Source: Stenotrophomonas sp. ZAC14D1_NAIMI4_1 (GTDB lineage: Bacteria; Pseudomonadota; Gammaproteobacteria; Xanthomonadales; Xanthomonadaceae). Taken from it: a stretch of DNA of 64,000 nucleotides. The notes beneath the pieces are model-generated. The model searched no databases, was not told where the DNA came from, and saw only the letters and a list, made by a program, of their open reading frames with translations. The stretch covers positions 1,266,407-1,330,406 of the forward strand of contig NZ_CP026001.1 of NCBI RefSeq assembly GCF_003086775.1, given 5' to 3'. Made by a program: the position numbers and the translations under genes. Numbering within the stretch: position 1 is the stretch's first letter; every line of letters starts with the position of its first letter. This document shows, piece after piece, positions 33,397 through 41,548 of this stretch.

Positions 33397-34620
33397 ATGA
33401 TCCAGAACGACATCGTCGTCTTCGGCTTGATCGCCGCCACTCTCGGCGCCGTGTTCTGGACCGCCTCGCGCGAACAGGGTGCGTGGAAGCGCTTCTACAC
33501 CTTCGTGCCAGCGCTGCTGCTGTGCTACCTCATTCCCGGCATCTACAACACCGTCGGCCTCATCGACGGGCAGAACACCAAGCTCTACAACCCGATCGCG
33601 CGCGACATCCTGCTGCCGGCAGCGCTGATCCTGCTCACCCTGGCGGTGGACATCAGGGGCATCCTGCGGCTCGGCCCGAAGCTGGTGCTGATGTATCTGG
33701 GTGCCTCGGCCAGCATCATGCTGGGCGCGGTGGTGGCCTTCCTGGTGATGCGCGCGATCCATCCTGAAACCGTGGCCGGCGATACCTGGGCCGGCATGGC
33801 CGCACTGGCCGGCAGCTGGATCGGCGGTGGCGCCAACATGCTGGCCATGCGCGAAGTGTTCGACGTCAACGCGACCACCTTCGGCCAGTTCGCGGTGGTC
33901 GATGTCGGCGTGGGCTATGTGTGGATGGCCGCGCTGATCTTCCTGGCCGGGCGCGCGGCGAAGATCGATGCGCGCAGTGGCGCCGATACCTCGGCCATCG
34001 ATGAACTGAAGGAGCGCATCGCGCGCTTCCAAGCCGAGCACGAGCGCATTCCCAGCCTCACCGACCTGATGCTGATCGTCGCGGTGGCCTTCGGCGGCGT
34101 CGGTCTGTCGCACGCCATCGGCGCGCCGCTGGCGGCGTGGTTCAAGGTGCATGTCAGCTGGGCATCGCAGTTCAGCCTGGATGCGCCGTTCGTCTGGGTG
34201 GTGGTGCTGTCCACCACGCTGGGCCTGAGCCTGAGCTTCACCCGTGCGCGCACCCTGGAAGGGGCCGGTGCCTCGCGCCTGGGCTCGCTGCTGCTGTACT
34301 TCCTGATTGCCTGCATCGGCATGCAGATGGACCTGCTGGCGCTGCTGGATCGCCCGTGGCTGTTCCTGCTGGGCATCATCTGGATCGCCGTGCACATCGC
34401 CCTGCTGTGGTGCCTGGGCAAGGTGCTGAAGGTGCCGTTCTTCTATTTCGCCATCGGTTCGCAGTCGAACATCGGCGGCCCGGCGTCGGCGCCGGTGGTG
34501 GCCGCGGCGTTCCACCCGGCGCTGGCGCCGGTGGGCGTGCTGCTGGGCACGATGGGCTATGCCACCGGCACGTACCTGGCCTACATCGTCGGCATCACCC
34601 TGCGCGCGCTGGCCGCGTAG
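33397..34620 (+). CDS. DUF819-family integral membrane protein
   Basis: This 407-residue protein has about 11 helices. Its characteristic glycine-rich loop MAALAGSWIGGGANMLAMREVF and the mirrored late loop AIGSQSNIGGPASAPVVAAAFHP fit DUF819, a family that resembles ion or solute symporters with inverted repeats. The start at 33397 begins MIQNDIVVFGLI. The frame is open upstream through repeat DNA to 33292, but those residues are low in hydrophobic content. The ribosome site is weak. Substrate is unknown. A repeat pair follows the stop codon at once. Confidence 0.82.
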   Translation: MIQNDIVVFGLIAATLGAVFWTASREQGAWKRFYTFVPALLLCYLIPGIYNTVGLIDGQNTKLYNPIARDILLPAALILLTLAVDIRGILRLGPKLVLMYLGASASIMLGAVVAFLVMRAIHPETVAGDTWAGMAALAGSWIGGGANMLAMREVFDVNATTFGQFAVVDVGVGYVWMAALIFLAGRAAKIDARSGADTSAIDELKERIARFQAEHERIPSLTDLMLIVAVAFGGVGLSHAIGAPLAAWFKVHVSWASQFSLDAPFVWVVVLSTTLGLSLSFTRARTLEGAGASRLGSLLLYFLIACIGMQMDLLALLDRPWLFLLGIIWIAVHIALLWCLGKVLKVPFFYFAIGSQSNIGGPASAPVVAAAFHPALAPVGVLLGTMGYATGTYLAYIVGITLRALAA

Positions 34621-34622
34621 AG

Positions 34623-34698
34623 GTAGTGCCGGCCGCTGGCCGGCAACCAGGTAATGCTTCACGGGTTCATGAGGTTGCCGGCCAGCGGCCGGCACTAC
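34623..34698. repeat. GTAG palindromic repeat pair, CCGGCC class
   Basis: GTAGTGCCGGCCGCTGGCCGGCA and its inverted copy ending CCGGCACTAC are 30 bases apart. They lie between convergent genes, 2 bases after the DUF819 stop codon. Confidence 0.85.
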
Positions 34699-34705
34699 CG
34701 GTGCA

Positions 34706-35185
34706 TCACGCCACCGGCAAGCCGCGTTCGATCAACCACGCACGCGCGTCTTCGGCATCCTGCTCGAACCACGCCTTCGTGGACCCCAGCCGGTAGGTGT
34801 ATCCCCACGCATCCATGTCGGCCATCAGCCGCTCGCTGCCCACGCCGGGCAGCTGGCCGGCCAGCACGATCTGCAGGTAGCAGGTGGCGTCTTCCTCCGG
34901 CACCGAATCGGTGGCGTCGGTATGCACCTGCGCGCGCCGCTCCGGGGGCAGCACGATCAGGTGGCAGGCCTCATGCAGCATCGAATGCACCGGCGTGTCG
35001 TCGCGCACGTAGACGTCGCTGGCGATGATGCCGGCTTCGGGTTCGCCCCAGTAGCTGCCGGGAATGGGCTCGCCGGCCGCGACGTGGTGCAGGCGCAGAT
35101 CATGCGCGGCCAGCAGGCGCTGCGCATCGGCGAAGGCGATATCGCCGACGCGGGTCACGTTCGGTTCGGGTGCGGTGTCGGTCAT
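34706..35185 (-). CDS. Conserved hypothetical protein with HExxH motif
   Basis: This 159-residue cytoplasmic protein has a zinc-peptidase-like motif HEACH in PVHSMLHEACHLIVL (about residues 71-75). A later stretch PEEDATCYLQIVLAG could supply a third ligand (Glu or Asp). No signal peptide or membrane helix is seen. The family is not one I can name. It follows minE by 47 bases on the same strand and may be read from the min transcript. Whether it is an active peptidase is unknown. Confidence 0.7.
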   Translation of the reverse strand: MTDTAPEPNVTRVGDIAFADAQRLLAAHDLRLHHVAAGEPIPGSYWGEPEAGIIASDVYVRDDTPVHSMLHEACHLIVLPPERRAQVHTDATDSVPEEDATCYLQIVLAGQLPGVGSERLMADMDAWGYTYRLGSTKAWFEQDAEDARAWLIERGLPVA

Positions 35186-35232
35186 GCGGGGTCACGCGGC
35201 CCCGCCCATGCAGGCACGGGCGGGGCAGGGGG

Positions 35233-35493
35233 TCAGGGTTTTTCCGGGCCTTCCGGCAGCGCCACGGAGATGTCCAGCACGTCGTGCTGGCCATCCTTCA
35301 CCAGGTCGACCTTCACCGCGTCGACGTCGATGTTGACGTACTTCTTGATCACTTCCAGCAGCTCGCGCTGCAGCAGCGGCAGGTAATCGGGGCCACCGCG
35401 GTTGCTGCGTTCCTGCGCGATGATGATCTGCAGGCGGTTCTTCGCGGTTTCGGCGGTGGTCTTCTTCGCTTTGAGGAAATCGAACAGGCCCAT
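35233..35493 (-). CDS. minE: Cell division topological specificity factor MinE
   Basis: MinE drives MinCD oscillation and restricts it from midcell by stimulating the ATPase of MinD. The 86-residue protein has the N-terminal membrane-targeting helix [10 protein letters not shown] and the MinD-contact helix [16 protein letters not shown]. The topological specificity domain ([17 protein letters not shown]) follows. The gene begins 2 bases after the minD stop codon. Length is normal. Confidence 0.96.
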   Translation of the reverse strand: MGLFDFLKAKKTTAETAKNRLQIIIAQERSNRGGPDYLPLLQRELLEVIKKYVNIDVDAVKVDLVKDGQHDVLDISVALPEGPEKP

Positions 35494-35495
35494 GC

Positions 35496-36305
35496 TTACC
35501 CTCCGAACAGCTTGCTGAAGAAGCCCTTCTTCTCGACGTTGGTGAAGCGCATCGGGCGCTCTTCGCCGAGGATGCGTGCAACGGCATCGTCGTAGGCCTG
35601 GCCGGCCGCCGATTCACCGTCCAGGATGACCGGCTCGCCCTTGTTGGAGGCATTGAGCACGTCGCCCGATTCGGGGATCACGCCGATGGCCTTCAGGCCC
35701 AGCACTTCCTCGACGTCGGCGATGCTCAGCATCTCGCCGCTTTCCACGCGCACCGGGGTGTAGCGGGTCAGCAGCAGGAAGGCCGGCACGTTCTGACCCG
35801 ATTCGGCCTTGTGGGTCTTCGAATCCAGCAGGCCGATGATGCGGTCCGAGTCGCGCACCGAGGACACTTCCGGGTTCACCACCACCACGGCGCGGTCGGC
35901 GAAGTACATCGCCAGGAAGGCGCCCTTCTCGATGCCGGCCGGGGAGTCGCAGATGATGTACTCGAAGCCGTCGGCGGCCAGGTCCTTCAGGACCTTGCCC
36001 ACGCCTTCCTGGGTCAGCGCATCCTTGTCGCGGGTCTGCGAGGCAGCCAGCACGTACAGGTTGTCGAAGCGCTTGTCCTTGATGAGGGCCTGCTTGAGGG
36101 TCGCTTCGCCGTGCACGACGTTGACGAAGTCGTACACCACGCGGCGCTCGCAACCCATGATCAGGTCGAGGTTGCGCAGGCCGACGTCGAAGTCGATCAC
36201 GGCCACCTTCTTGCCGCGGCGCGCCAGGCCGCAGGCCAGGCTCGCGCTGGAAGTGGTCTTGCCGACGCCGCCCTTGCCGGAGGTGACTACGATGATTTCA
36301 GCCAA
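35496..36305 (-). CDS. minD: Septum site-determining ATPase MinD
   Basis: MinD is a membrane-binding ParA-type ATPase that recruits MinC. The 269-residue protein has the deviant Walker A motif GKGGVGKTT (K11 and K16), the switch block [16 protein letters not shown] and ICDSPAGIE. The C-terminal amphipathic helix FFSKLFGG is the membrane anchor. The start is TTG at 36305, since AGGAG lies 7 bases before it and no ATG gives the conserved [14 protein letters not shown] terminus. Other in-frame codons upstream only add non-conserved sequence. Confidence 0.95.
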   Translation of the reverse strand: MAEIIVVTSGKGGVGKTTSSASLACGLARRGKKVAVIDFDVGLRNLDLIMGCERRVVYDFVNVVHGEATLKQALIKDKRFDNLYVLAASQTRDKDALTQEGVGKVLKDLAADGFEYIICDSPAGIEKGAFLAMYFADRAVVVVNPEVSSVRDSDRIIGLLDSKTHKAESGQNVPAFLLLTRYTPVRVESGEMLSIADVEEVLGLKAIGVIPESGDVLNASNKGEPVILDGESAAGQAYDDAVARILGEERPMRFTNVEKKGFFSKLFGG

Positions 36306-36340
36306 AGGACTTCTCCTGATGATTCTGTTTGGGGGCTGCG

Positions 36341-37138
36341 TCAGTCCAGCGCAGCGATCTTGATCTGGTCCTGTTCCAGCCACACCTGCACGGCCTTGCC
36401 GCGCAGGTTGTCCGGCACATCGTCCAGTACCTTGTAATGGCCTGCAATGGCGACCAGTTCCGCATGGAAATCGCGGCAGAAAATACGCGCCGCGGTGTTG
36501 CCCTGGGCCCCTGCCAGCGCGCGGCCGCGCAGGGTCCCGTAGATATGGATGCTGCCGTCGGCGATGACCTCGGCGCCTGCGCCGACGGTGGCCATCACGG
36601 TCAGGTCGCAGTTTTCCGCGTACAGCTGCTGGCCCGAGCGTACGTTGCCCAGCTGCATGCGGCCCGGCTGCGGCGCGGCCGCATCGGCGGCGTTGCCCAC
36701 CGGGGCGACCGGAGCCGGAGCCGGTTCGGCCTTGGCGGCACGGCGCGGTTCGGCTGCAGGCGGCGCGGGCGCAGGCGGGGCCGGTTCGGCCTCGGCGCGT
36801 TCGTACTGGGCGCGGAACTTGGCCAGCAGGGGCAGGCCAAGCTGCTGCGAGAGCAGGTCGACCGCCGTGGTGCCATAGGCCAGCGCCACCGGCAGCACGC
36901 CGGCGCTGCGCAGCCCATCCACCAGCGCCTGCGCGGTGGCCGCGTCGGGCACCTGGCTCAGGCCGCCGAAATCGAGGATGACCGCCGCGCGGCCGAACAG
37001 CTTCGGCGCACGGTTCACGCGTTCCTGCATTTCCTGCACGAGGCGTTCGACATCAAGGGTACGGATGCGCAGGTTGGCAATGCCCACCTGGCCGATCTTC
37101 AGTTCACCGGCCTGTTCGTAATCGAAATTCACCGCCAC
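36341..37138 (-). CDS. minC: Septum site-determining protein MinC
   Basis: MinC blocks FtsZ assembly away from midcell. The 265-residue protein has an N-terminal domain (NFDYEQAGELKIGQVGIANLRI), an Ala/Pro/Glu-rich linker at about 115-155, and a C-terminal beta-helix domain (GQQLYAENCDLTVMATVGAGAEVIADGSIHIYGTLRGRALAG) that binds MinD. It starts with GTG at 37138, two bases after the stop of the acetyltransferase gene, with GGGGA as ribosome site. A second GTG two codons later is possible. The linker is longer than in E. coli MinC (231 residues in total). Confidence 0.94.
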   Translation of the reverse strand: MAVNFDYEQAGELKIGQVGIANLRIRTLDVERLVQEMQERVNRAPKLFGRAAVILDFGGLSQVPDAATAQALVDGLRSAGVLPVALAYGTTAVDLLSQQLGLPLLAKFRAQYERAEAEPAPPAPAPPAAEPRRAAKAEPAPAPVAPVGNAADAAAPQPGRMQLGNVRSGQQLYAENCDLTVMATVGAGAEVIADGSIHIYGTLRGRALAGAQGNTAARIFCRDFHAELVAIAGHYKVLDDVPDNLRGKAVQVWLEQDQIKIAALD

Positions 37139-37140
37139 GC

Positions 37141-37737
37141 TCAGGTCCCCGTCGGCCGCTGTGCCTGCACCGGCAGCTGCCGGTCACGCGCCCATGCCAC
37201 ATCCGGCAGCTTGCCGCCGTAGGTCTCCTGGACCCACGGGTAGCTGCACAGTTCCTTGGCCAGCATGCTGGCGCGCACGTCGACATGCGGCATGGTGTTC
37301 TGGCCCAGCTCGCGGAAGCCGAAGCTGCCATGGAAGAGCAGGGCGGCGTCGGCGCCGTGGTCCAGGAACACCTCGCAGGTCATCTGCGGGTAGCGCAGCT
37401 CGGCAAAGCTCTGCGCATCGGCATAGAACGCACGGCCGACGCCACCACCGCGACGGCGGCTGGCGACCACGATGCGGTCGATATAGAAGAAGGGGGTGGC
37501 CAGCTGCTGCTTGAACCAGGCGAAGTTGCTGCTGTCGTGCTGGCTGTCGCTGCCGAAGCCGATCAGGAAGCCGGCCAGGTTGCCGTCGCGCTCGGCGACG
37601 CGGAAATACTCAGCGGTATCGTAGAACAGGTGCAGGCGTGCGGCATCCAGCGGAAGGATGGCCAGGCCAGCATTGTTGTTCAAAGCCAGGACGGAATCGA
37701 GCTCGTGCTCGCGCACGTCGCGGATGACAATCGACAT
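37141..37737 (-). CDS. GNAT-family acetyltransferase upstream of minC
   Basis: This 198-residue protein has a GNAT core: FFYIDRIVVASRRRGGGVGRAFYADAQSFA carries the acetyl-CoA loop RRGGGVG, and GFRELGQ is the late strand region. The acceptor is unknown. The gene is the first of the minCDE transcript: its stop is two bases from the minC GTG. A link to cell division is only positional. The ATG at 37737 opens with SIVIRDVREHELDSVLALNN, a usual GNAT start. Confidence 0.85.
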   Translation of the reverse strand: MSIVIRDVREHELDSVLALNNNAGLAILPLDAARLHLFYDTAEYFRVAERDGNLAGFLIGFGSDSQHDSSNFAWFKQQLATPFFYIDRIVVASRRRGGGVGRAFYADAQSFAELRYPQMTCEVFLDHGADAALLFHGSFGFRELGQNTMPHVDVRASMLAKELCSYPWVQETYGGKLPDVAWARDRQLPVQAQRPTGT

Positions 37738-37888
37738 TGTGACTCCGTGGGGTAACGCGGTTGGTCCATCAACGGACCCTGCGCACGATTATTGCATGCC
37801 CGGGGCGGGCTGCGGCATGAACAGGGGGAAGGGCAGGCATGACTTCCGCCAGAGTGCAGCGGACGGGGTTCAACCGTAGAGTGCTGGC

Positions 37889-39082
37889 ATGTTGGGAGTC
37901 CTCAGCCATACGCGTGTCCTTCGACTGGCCGGCCTGTTTACCTGGGTCATGGTCGGCCTGCCCCTGGCCTATTCGCAGTTCGAGAACCTGCACGCCCGTG
38001 CCGACATGGGCGGCTGGGCGGTGCTGCTGTTCCTGGCCTACCTGTCCTTCGGCGCGGCCTACTTCCGGCTGACCCGCTCGCTGCGCAGCGACAGCCACAC
38101 CACCTGGCTGGACCGCGGCCTGCTGCTGCTGCTCACCGTCTCGGCGCTTGGCGTCAGCTTCCTCAGCGGCTCGGGCCTGGGCAGCATCCTGATGATGGTG
38201 GCCGCCGGCGTCATCCCGTGGATGCTCTCGGTGCGGCTGGGCGTGCTGTGGCTGCTGGTCAGCCAGCTGGCGGTGGCGCCGGTCTACTACATGCTCCTGC
38301 GCTTCCCGCTGTTCGAGGCGGTGATGCAGTCGCTGCTGTACGGCGGCTTCTCCATGTTCATCTTCGTGACCAGCCTGGTGGCGCGGCAGCAGACCGAGGC
38401 CCGCGACGAGCAGCGCCGGCTGAACGCCGAGCTGCGCGCGACCCGGGCCCTGCTGGCCGAGAGCGCGCGGGTCAACGAGCGCACCCGCATCTCGCGCGAG
38501 CTGCACGACGTGCTGGGCCACCAGCTGACCGCGCTGACCCTGAACCTGGAAGTGGCCGGGCATCTGGCCGAGGGCCAGGCGCTGGAACACGTCAAGCGCT
38601 CGCATACCCTGGCCAAGCTGCTGCTGGGCAACGTGCGCGAGGTGGTCAGCCAGCTGCGCGAGACCGGTGCCATCGACCTGGCCGCCGCGCTGCGCCCGCT
38701 CACCGATAACGTGCCCTCGCTGGACATCGTGCTGGACGTGGAGGAGCCGCTGAACGTGGAAGACCCGCAGCGCGCCCACGTGCTGCTGCGCTGCACCCAG
38801 GAGATCATCACCAACGCGGTGCGCCACGCCCAGGCACGCCACCTGTGGATCCGGGTGTACCGTGAGGCGCCGGGCCGGGTGGTGGTGGAGGCCAGCGACG
38901 ACGGCGTCGGCGCGGCAATGGTCAATGCGGGCAATGGCTTGCGCGGCATGCGCGAACGCCTGCAACAATGTGGCGGCCAGCTGCAGGTGGATACCCACCC
39001 CGGCGAAGGCTTCCGCCTGCGGGCCACGGTACCGGCAACGGTGCTGGCGGCCCTCACCGAGGTTCCTGAAGGAGTGCGTTGA
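37889..39082 (+). CDS. DesK/NarL-type sensor histidine kinase
   Basis: This 397-residue kinase has about six membrane helices in residues 10-165 and then a coiled-coil (QTEARDEQRRLNAELRATRALLAESARV). The HisKA_3 dimer domain carries the phospho-accepting His206 in ISRELHDVLGHQLTAL. The ATPase domain shows ITNAVRHAQA (N box), SDDGVGA and GNGLRGMRERL. The absence of a large outer domain suggests sensing within the membrane, as in DesK of Bacillus, where lipid fluidity is the signal. Its stop overlaps the regulator start by one base. Confidence 0.9.
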   Translation: MLGVLSHTRVLRLAGLFTWVMVGLPLAYSQFENLHARADMGGWAVLLFLAYLSFGAAYFRLTRSLRSDSHTTWLDRGLLLLLTVSALGVSFLSGSGLGSILMMVAAGVIPWMLSVRLGVLWLLVSQLAVAPVYYMLLRFPLFEAVMQSLLYGGFSMFIFVTSLVARQQTEARDEQRRLNAELRATRALLAESARVNERTRISRELHDVLGHQLTALTLNLEVAGHLAEGQALEHVKRSHTLAKLLLGNVREVVSQLRETGAIDLAAALRPLTDNVPSLDIVLDVEEPLNVEDPQRAHVLLRCTQEIITNAVRHAQARHLWIRVYREAPGRVVVEASDDGVGAAMVNAGNGLRGMRERLQQCGGQLQVDTHPGEGFRLRATVPATVLAALTEVPEGVR

Positions 39083-39723
39083 TGATTCGCGTCTGCCTGG
39101 TCGATGACCAAACCCTGGTGCGGCAGGGAATCCGCTCCCTGCTGGCGCTCGACGACGGTATCGAGGTGGTGGCCGAGGCCGCCGATGGCCGCCAGGCCGT
39201 CGAGCTGGTACCGCAGGTGCGTCCGGACGTGGTCCTGATGGACATGCGCATGCCGGTGATGTCCGGGCTGGAGGCGCTGCAGGTGCTGTCGCGCCAGGAG
39301 CAGCTGCCGCCGACCATCATCCTCACCACCTTCGACGACGACCAGCTGGTGCTGGCCGGGCTGAAGGCCGGTGCCAAGGGCTACCTGCTCAAGGACGTCA
39401 CCCTGGCGCAGCTGGTCGGTGCCATCCGCACCGTGGCCGACGGCGGCTCGCTGGTGCAGCCGGCGGTGACCCAGCGCCTGCTGTCGGGCCTGGAGCACAT
39501 GCGCAACGATTTCGTCAGCCTGGACCGCCCGGACCCGCTGACCGACCGCGAAACGGAGATCCTGCGGCTGATGGCCAGCGGTTTCTCCAACAAGGAGATC
39601 GCCAATTCGCTGGGGGTCGCCGAAGGGACCATCAAGAACCACGTGTCCAACATCCTGTCCAAGCTGGGGGTGCGCGACCGCACCCGCGCCGTGCTGAAGG
39701 CGTTCGAACTCCAGCTGGTCTGA
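39082..39723 (+). CDS. NarL/LuxR-family response regulator
   Basis: This 213-residue regulator has an N-terminal receiver domain (VCLVDDQTLVRQGI, phospho-acceptor Asp54 in VVLMDMRMPVMSG, and Lys in KGYLLKD). The C-terminal LuxR helix-turn-helix reads LTDRETEILRLMASGFSNKEIANSLGVAEGTIKNHV. The ATG at 39082 is chosen, with AAGGAG 7 bases before it; a TTG one codon earlier would be too close. It is the partner of the kinase. Target genes are not evident, though the next gene downstream is a candidate. Confidence 0.92.
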   Translation: MIRVCLVDDQTLVRQGIRSLLALDDGIEVVAEAADGRQAVELVPQVRPDVVLMDMRMPVMSGLEALQVLSRQEQLPPTIILTTFDDDQLVLAGLKAGAKGYLLKDVTLAQLVGAIRTVADGGSLVQPAVTQRLLSGLEHMRNDFVSLDRPDPLTDRETEILRLMASGFSNKEIANSLGVAEGTIKNHVSNILSKLGVRDRTRAVLKAFELQLV

Positions 39724-39954
39724 AAAAAGCCTTTTGCGACAAAGGTTTGGGCGAAATCCCGAGTGCCGGGCCAGAATGCCCCCCTACATCCAGGGGGGCC
39801 GGATGCGTTACTCTTCAAAATCTTTGTCCATACAAATACGCAGCCGGCACGGAAACCGGTGCGCCAATCCGATAACAATGCCTGCGAAGCCTGCTAGGAT
39901 TGGCGCTTCGCTTCAATCAACCCGGCCGTGGGATCGGCCCCGGAGACTCTCTGA

Positions 39955-41028
39955 ATGACCCGTATTATCGAGTTCCTGATCGCCTTGGGGATCGTGGCTG
40001 GCCTGTTCGTCATTATTGGCGTCTGTCTGCCGGGCGAGCGTCACATCACCGAAAGCATCGAGACCAACCGCAAGATGACGATCGTGTACGACACGGTCAA
40101 CAGCCTGCGCCGCTTCAAGGACTGGAACCCGCTGGTTCTGCGCGATCCCGCCGTTGATCTGAAGCTGTCCGGCCCGGCCTCCGGCAAGGGTGCCACGCTC
40201 GACTTCTCCTCCAAGGACCTGGGCAACGGTTCCTGGAAGATCACCGAGTCGGAAGAAAACAAGCGCGTTGTGATCGCCATCGAAGACCCGACCAAGGGCC
40301 ACGACAAGGTCACCACCTTCACCCTGGAGCCGACCGGCAAGGGTGGCCGTAACGTCAAGATCACCCAGGACTACTCGGTGAAGTACGGCTTCGACCTGTT
40401 CGGCCGCTACGCAGGCCTGTATGTCAGCCGCCAGATCGGCGACGACATCAAGATGGGTCTGTCGCGCATGGCGAACATGCTGGCCACCGTGCCGAACGTC
40501 GACTACCGCACTGCCGAAGCCCCGCTGACCGATCTGGCCATCGTGGAAGTGCCGGCCGAAGACCTGCTGGTCGTCAACGCCGGTAACGTCGATCGCGGCC
40601 AGGAGACGATCACCAAGTCCATCAAGGACAACGAAGAGTGGATCAAGCGCGTGATGGATGCCAATGGCCTCGAAGCCGCTGGCCCGTTCCGCATCATCAC
40701 CACCGATTTCGGTGCTGAGAAGTACGCTTTCGACATCGCCCAGCCGGTGAAGAAGAAGGGTACCGAAGGCACTGGCGCTGAAGAACTGAGCGTCAAGATC
40801 GACGGTGGCGCACCGGTCAAGTACCAGCGCGTTGCTGCGCACCGTTCGGCCCACGCGGCCTACACCGGCCACATGGCTGGCCTGGACGTTGCCCGCAACG
40901 CCCTGCGTGCCTGGGCTGTGACCAACGGTTCGGAAGTGATCGATCGCCCGTACGAAACCTGGAAGGACGGCCTGGACAAGTCGTTCACCCCGGAAGGCAC
41001 CTACGACATCTACTGGGCCGTCAAGTAA
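39955..41028 (+). CDS. Membrane-anchored SRPBCC-family protein (polyketide cyclase-like)
   Basis: This 357-residue protein has one N-terminal helix (IIEFLIALGIVAGLFVIIGVCL, residues 4-25). An SRPBCC-type domain follows (about 35-180, with TVNSLRRFKDWNPLVLRDP near its start), then a second part with a GyrI-like look (LAIVEVPAEDLLVVNAGNVDRGQETITKSI). SRPBCC domains bind hydrophobic ligands. The ligand and role are unknown. It is a single gene with a strong terminator. Its codons are less extreme in GC than its neighbours, which may mean high expression. Confidence 0.75.
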   Translation: MTRIIEFLIALGIVAGLFVIIGVCLPGERHITESIETNRKMTIVYDTVNSLRRFKDWNPLVLRDPAVDLKLSGPASGKGATLDFSSKDLGNGSWKITESEENKRVVIAIEDPTKGHDKVTTFTLEPTGKGGRNVKITQDYSVKYGFDLFGRYAGLYVSRQIGDDIKMGLSRMANMLATVPNVDYRTAEAPLTDLAIVEVPAEDLLVVNAGNVDRGQETITKSIKDNEEWIKRVMDANGLEAAGPFRIITTDFGAEKYAFDIAQPVKKKGTEGTGAEELSVKIDGGAPVKYQRVAAHRSAHAAYTGHMAGLDVARNALRAWAVTNGSEVIDRPYETWKDGLDKSFTPEGTYDIYWAVK

Positions 41029-41060
41029 GCTTCGGCTGACCCATGTAATGTTGGATACGA

Positions 41061-41093
41061 AAACGCGCCGCTTCCTGCGGCGCGTTTTTTTTT
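41061..41093 (+). terminator. Rho-independent terminator after the SRPBCC gene
   Basis: AAACGCGCCGC and GCGGCGCGTTT form an 11-base stem around TTCCT, followed by more T bases. It is one of the strongest terminators in the window. Confidence 0.92.
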
Positions 41094-41130
41094 CATCTGC
41101 GCCCGGTGGGGCGCTGCGCAAGGAGCAGTG

Positions 41131-41502
41131 ATGTTCAATCCGGAACGACGCGCGCGTAAGCCTTCCCTGCTGGCCTGCCTGGGCGCGCTGCTGGCGGCGG
41201 CCTCGATCGGCCTGTCCGCCTACGCCTCGCACGGCGTGGCCGAGCCGCTGGCCCAGCAGCATCTGAACATGGCCGCGCTGTATGCCTTCGCCCACGGTGC
41301 GGTGCTGCTGGCGCTGGGGCCGCGCGCACAGGGGGCCATCGCCCACCTGGGGCTGTATGCGCTGCTGCTGGGCGTGCTGCTGTTCTCCGGCAGCCTGGCC
41401 GGCGCGGCGCTGTGGCAGTGGCCGACGCGGCTGGCACCGGTAGGTGGCACCACGTTGATGGCGGGCTGGGTGCTGCTGGCGTTCAATGCGCTGAGGCGCT
41501 GA
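41131..41502 (+). CDS. DUF423-family small membrane protein
   Basis: This 123-residue protein has four hydrophobic segments. The conserved start ALLAAASIGLSAYASHGVAEPLAQQHLNMAALYAFAHGAVLLAL is typical of DUF423 (E. coli YgdD), as is the ending with GGTTLMAGWVLLAFNAL. The function of the family is unknown. The ATG at 41131 is preferred: AAGGAG lies 5 bases upstream. The gene converges on the M15 peptidase gene. Confidence 0.88.
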   Translation: MFNPERRARKPSLLACLGALLAAASIGLSAYASHGVAEPLAQQHLNMAALYAFAHGAVLLALGPRAQGAIAHLGLYALLLGVLLFSGSLAGAALWQWPTRLAPVGGTTLMAGWVLLAFNALRR

Positions 41503-41521
41503 CGGCCGTTGCGACTACGAC

Positions 41522-41544
41522 CGCCGGGCATGGCCCGGCGCTAC
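41522..41544. repeat. Single GTAG-type repeat unit, GCCGGGC class
   Basis: CGCCGGGCATGGCCCGGCGCTAC-like unit ending in CTAC. It lies between the convergent DUF423 and M15 peptidase genes. Confidence 0.7.
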
Positions 41545-41548
41545 CGGG

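Noticed and set aside
39724..39954. A small gene or riboswitch in the gap before the SRPBCC gene
   Set aside because: No conserved frame, stable stem or known riboswitch pattern was seen; it is most likely a promoter region.
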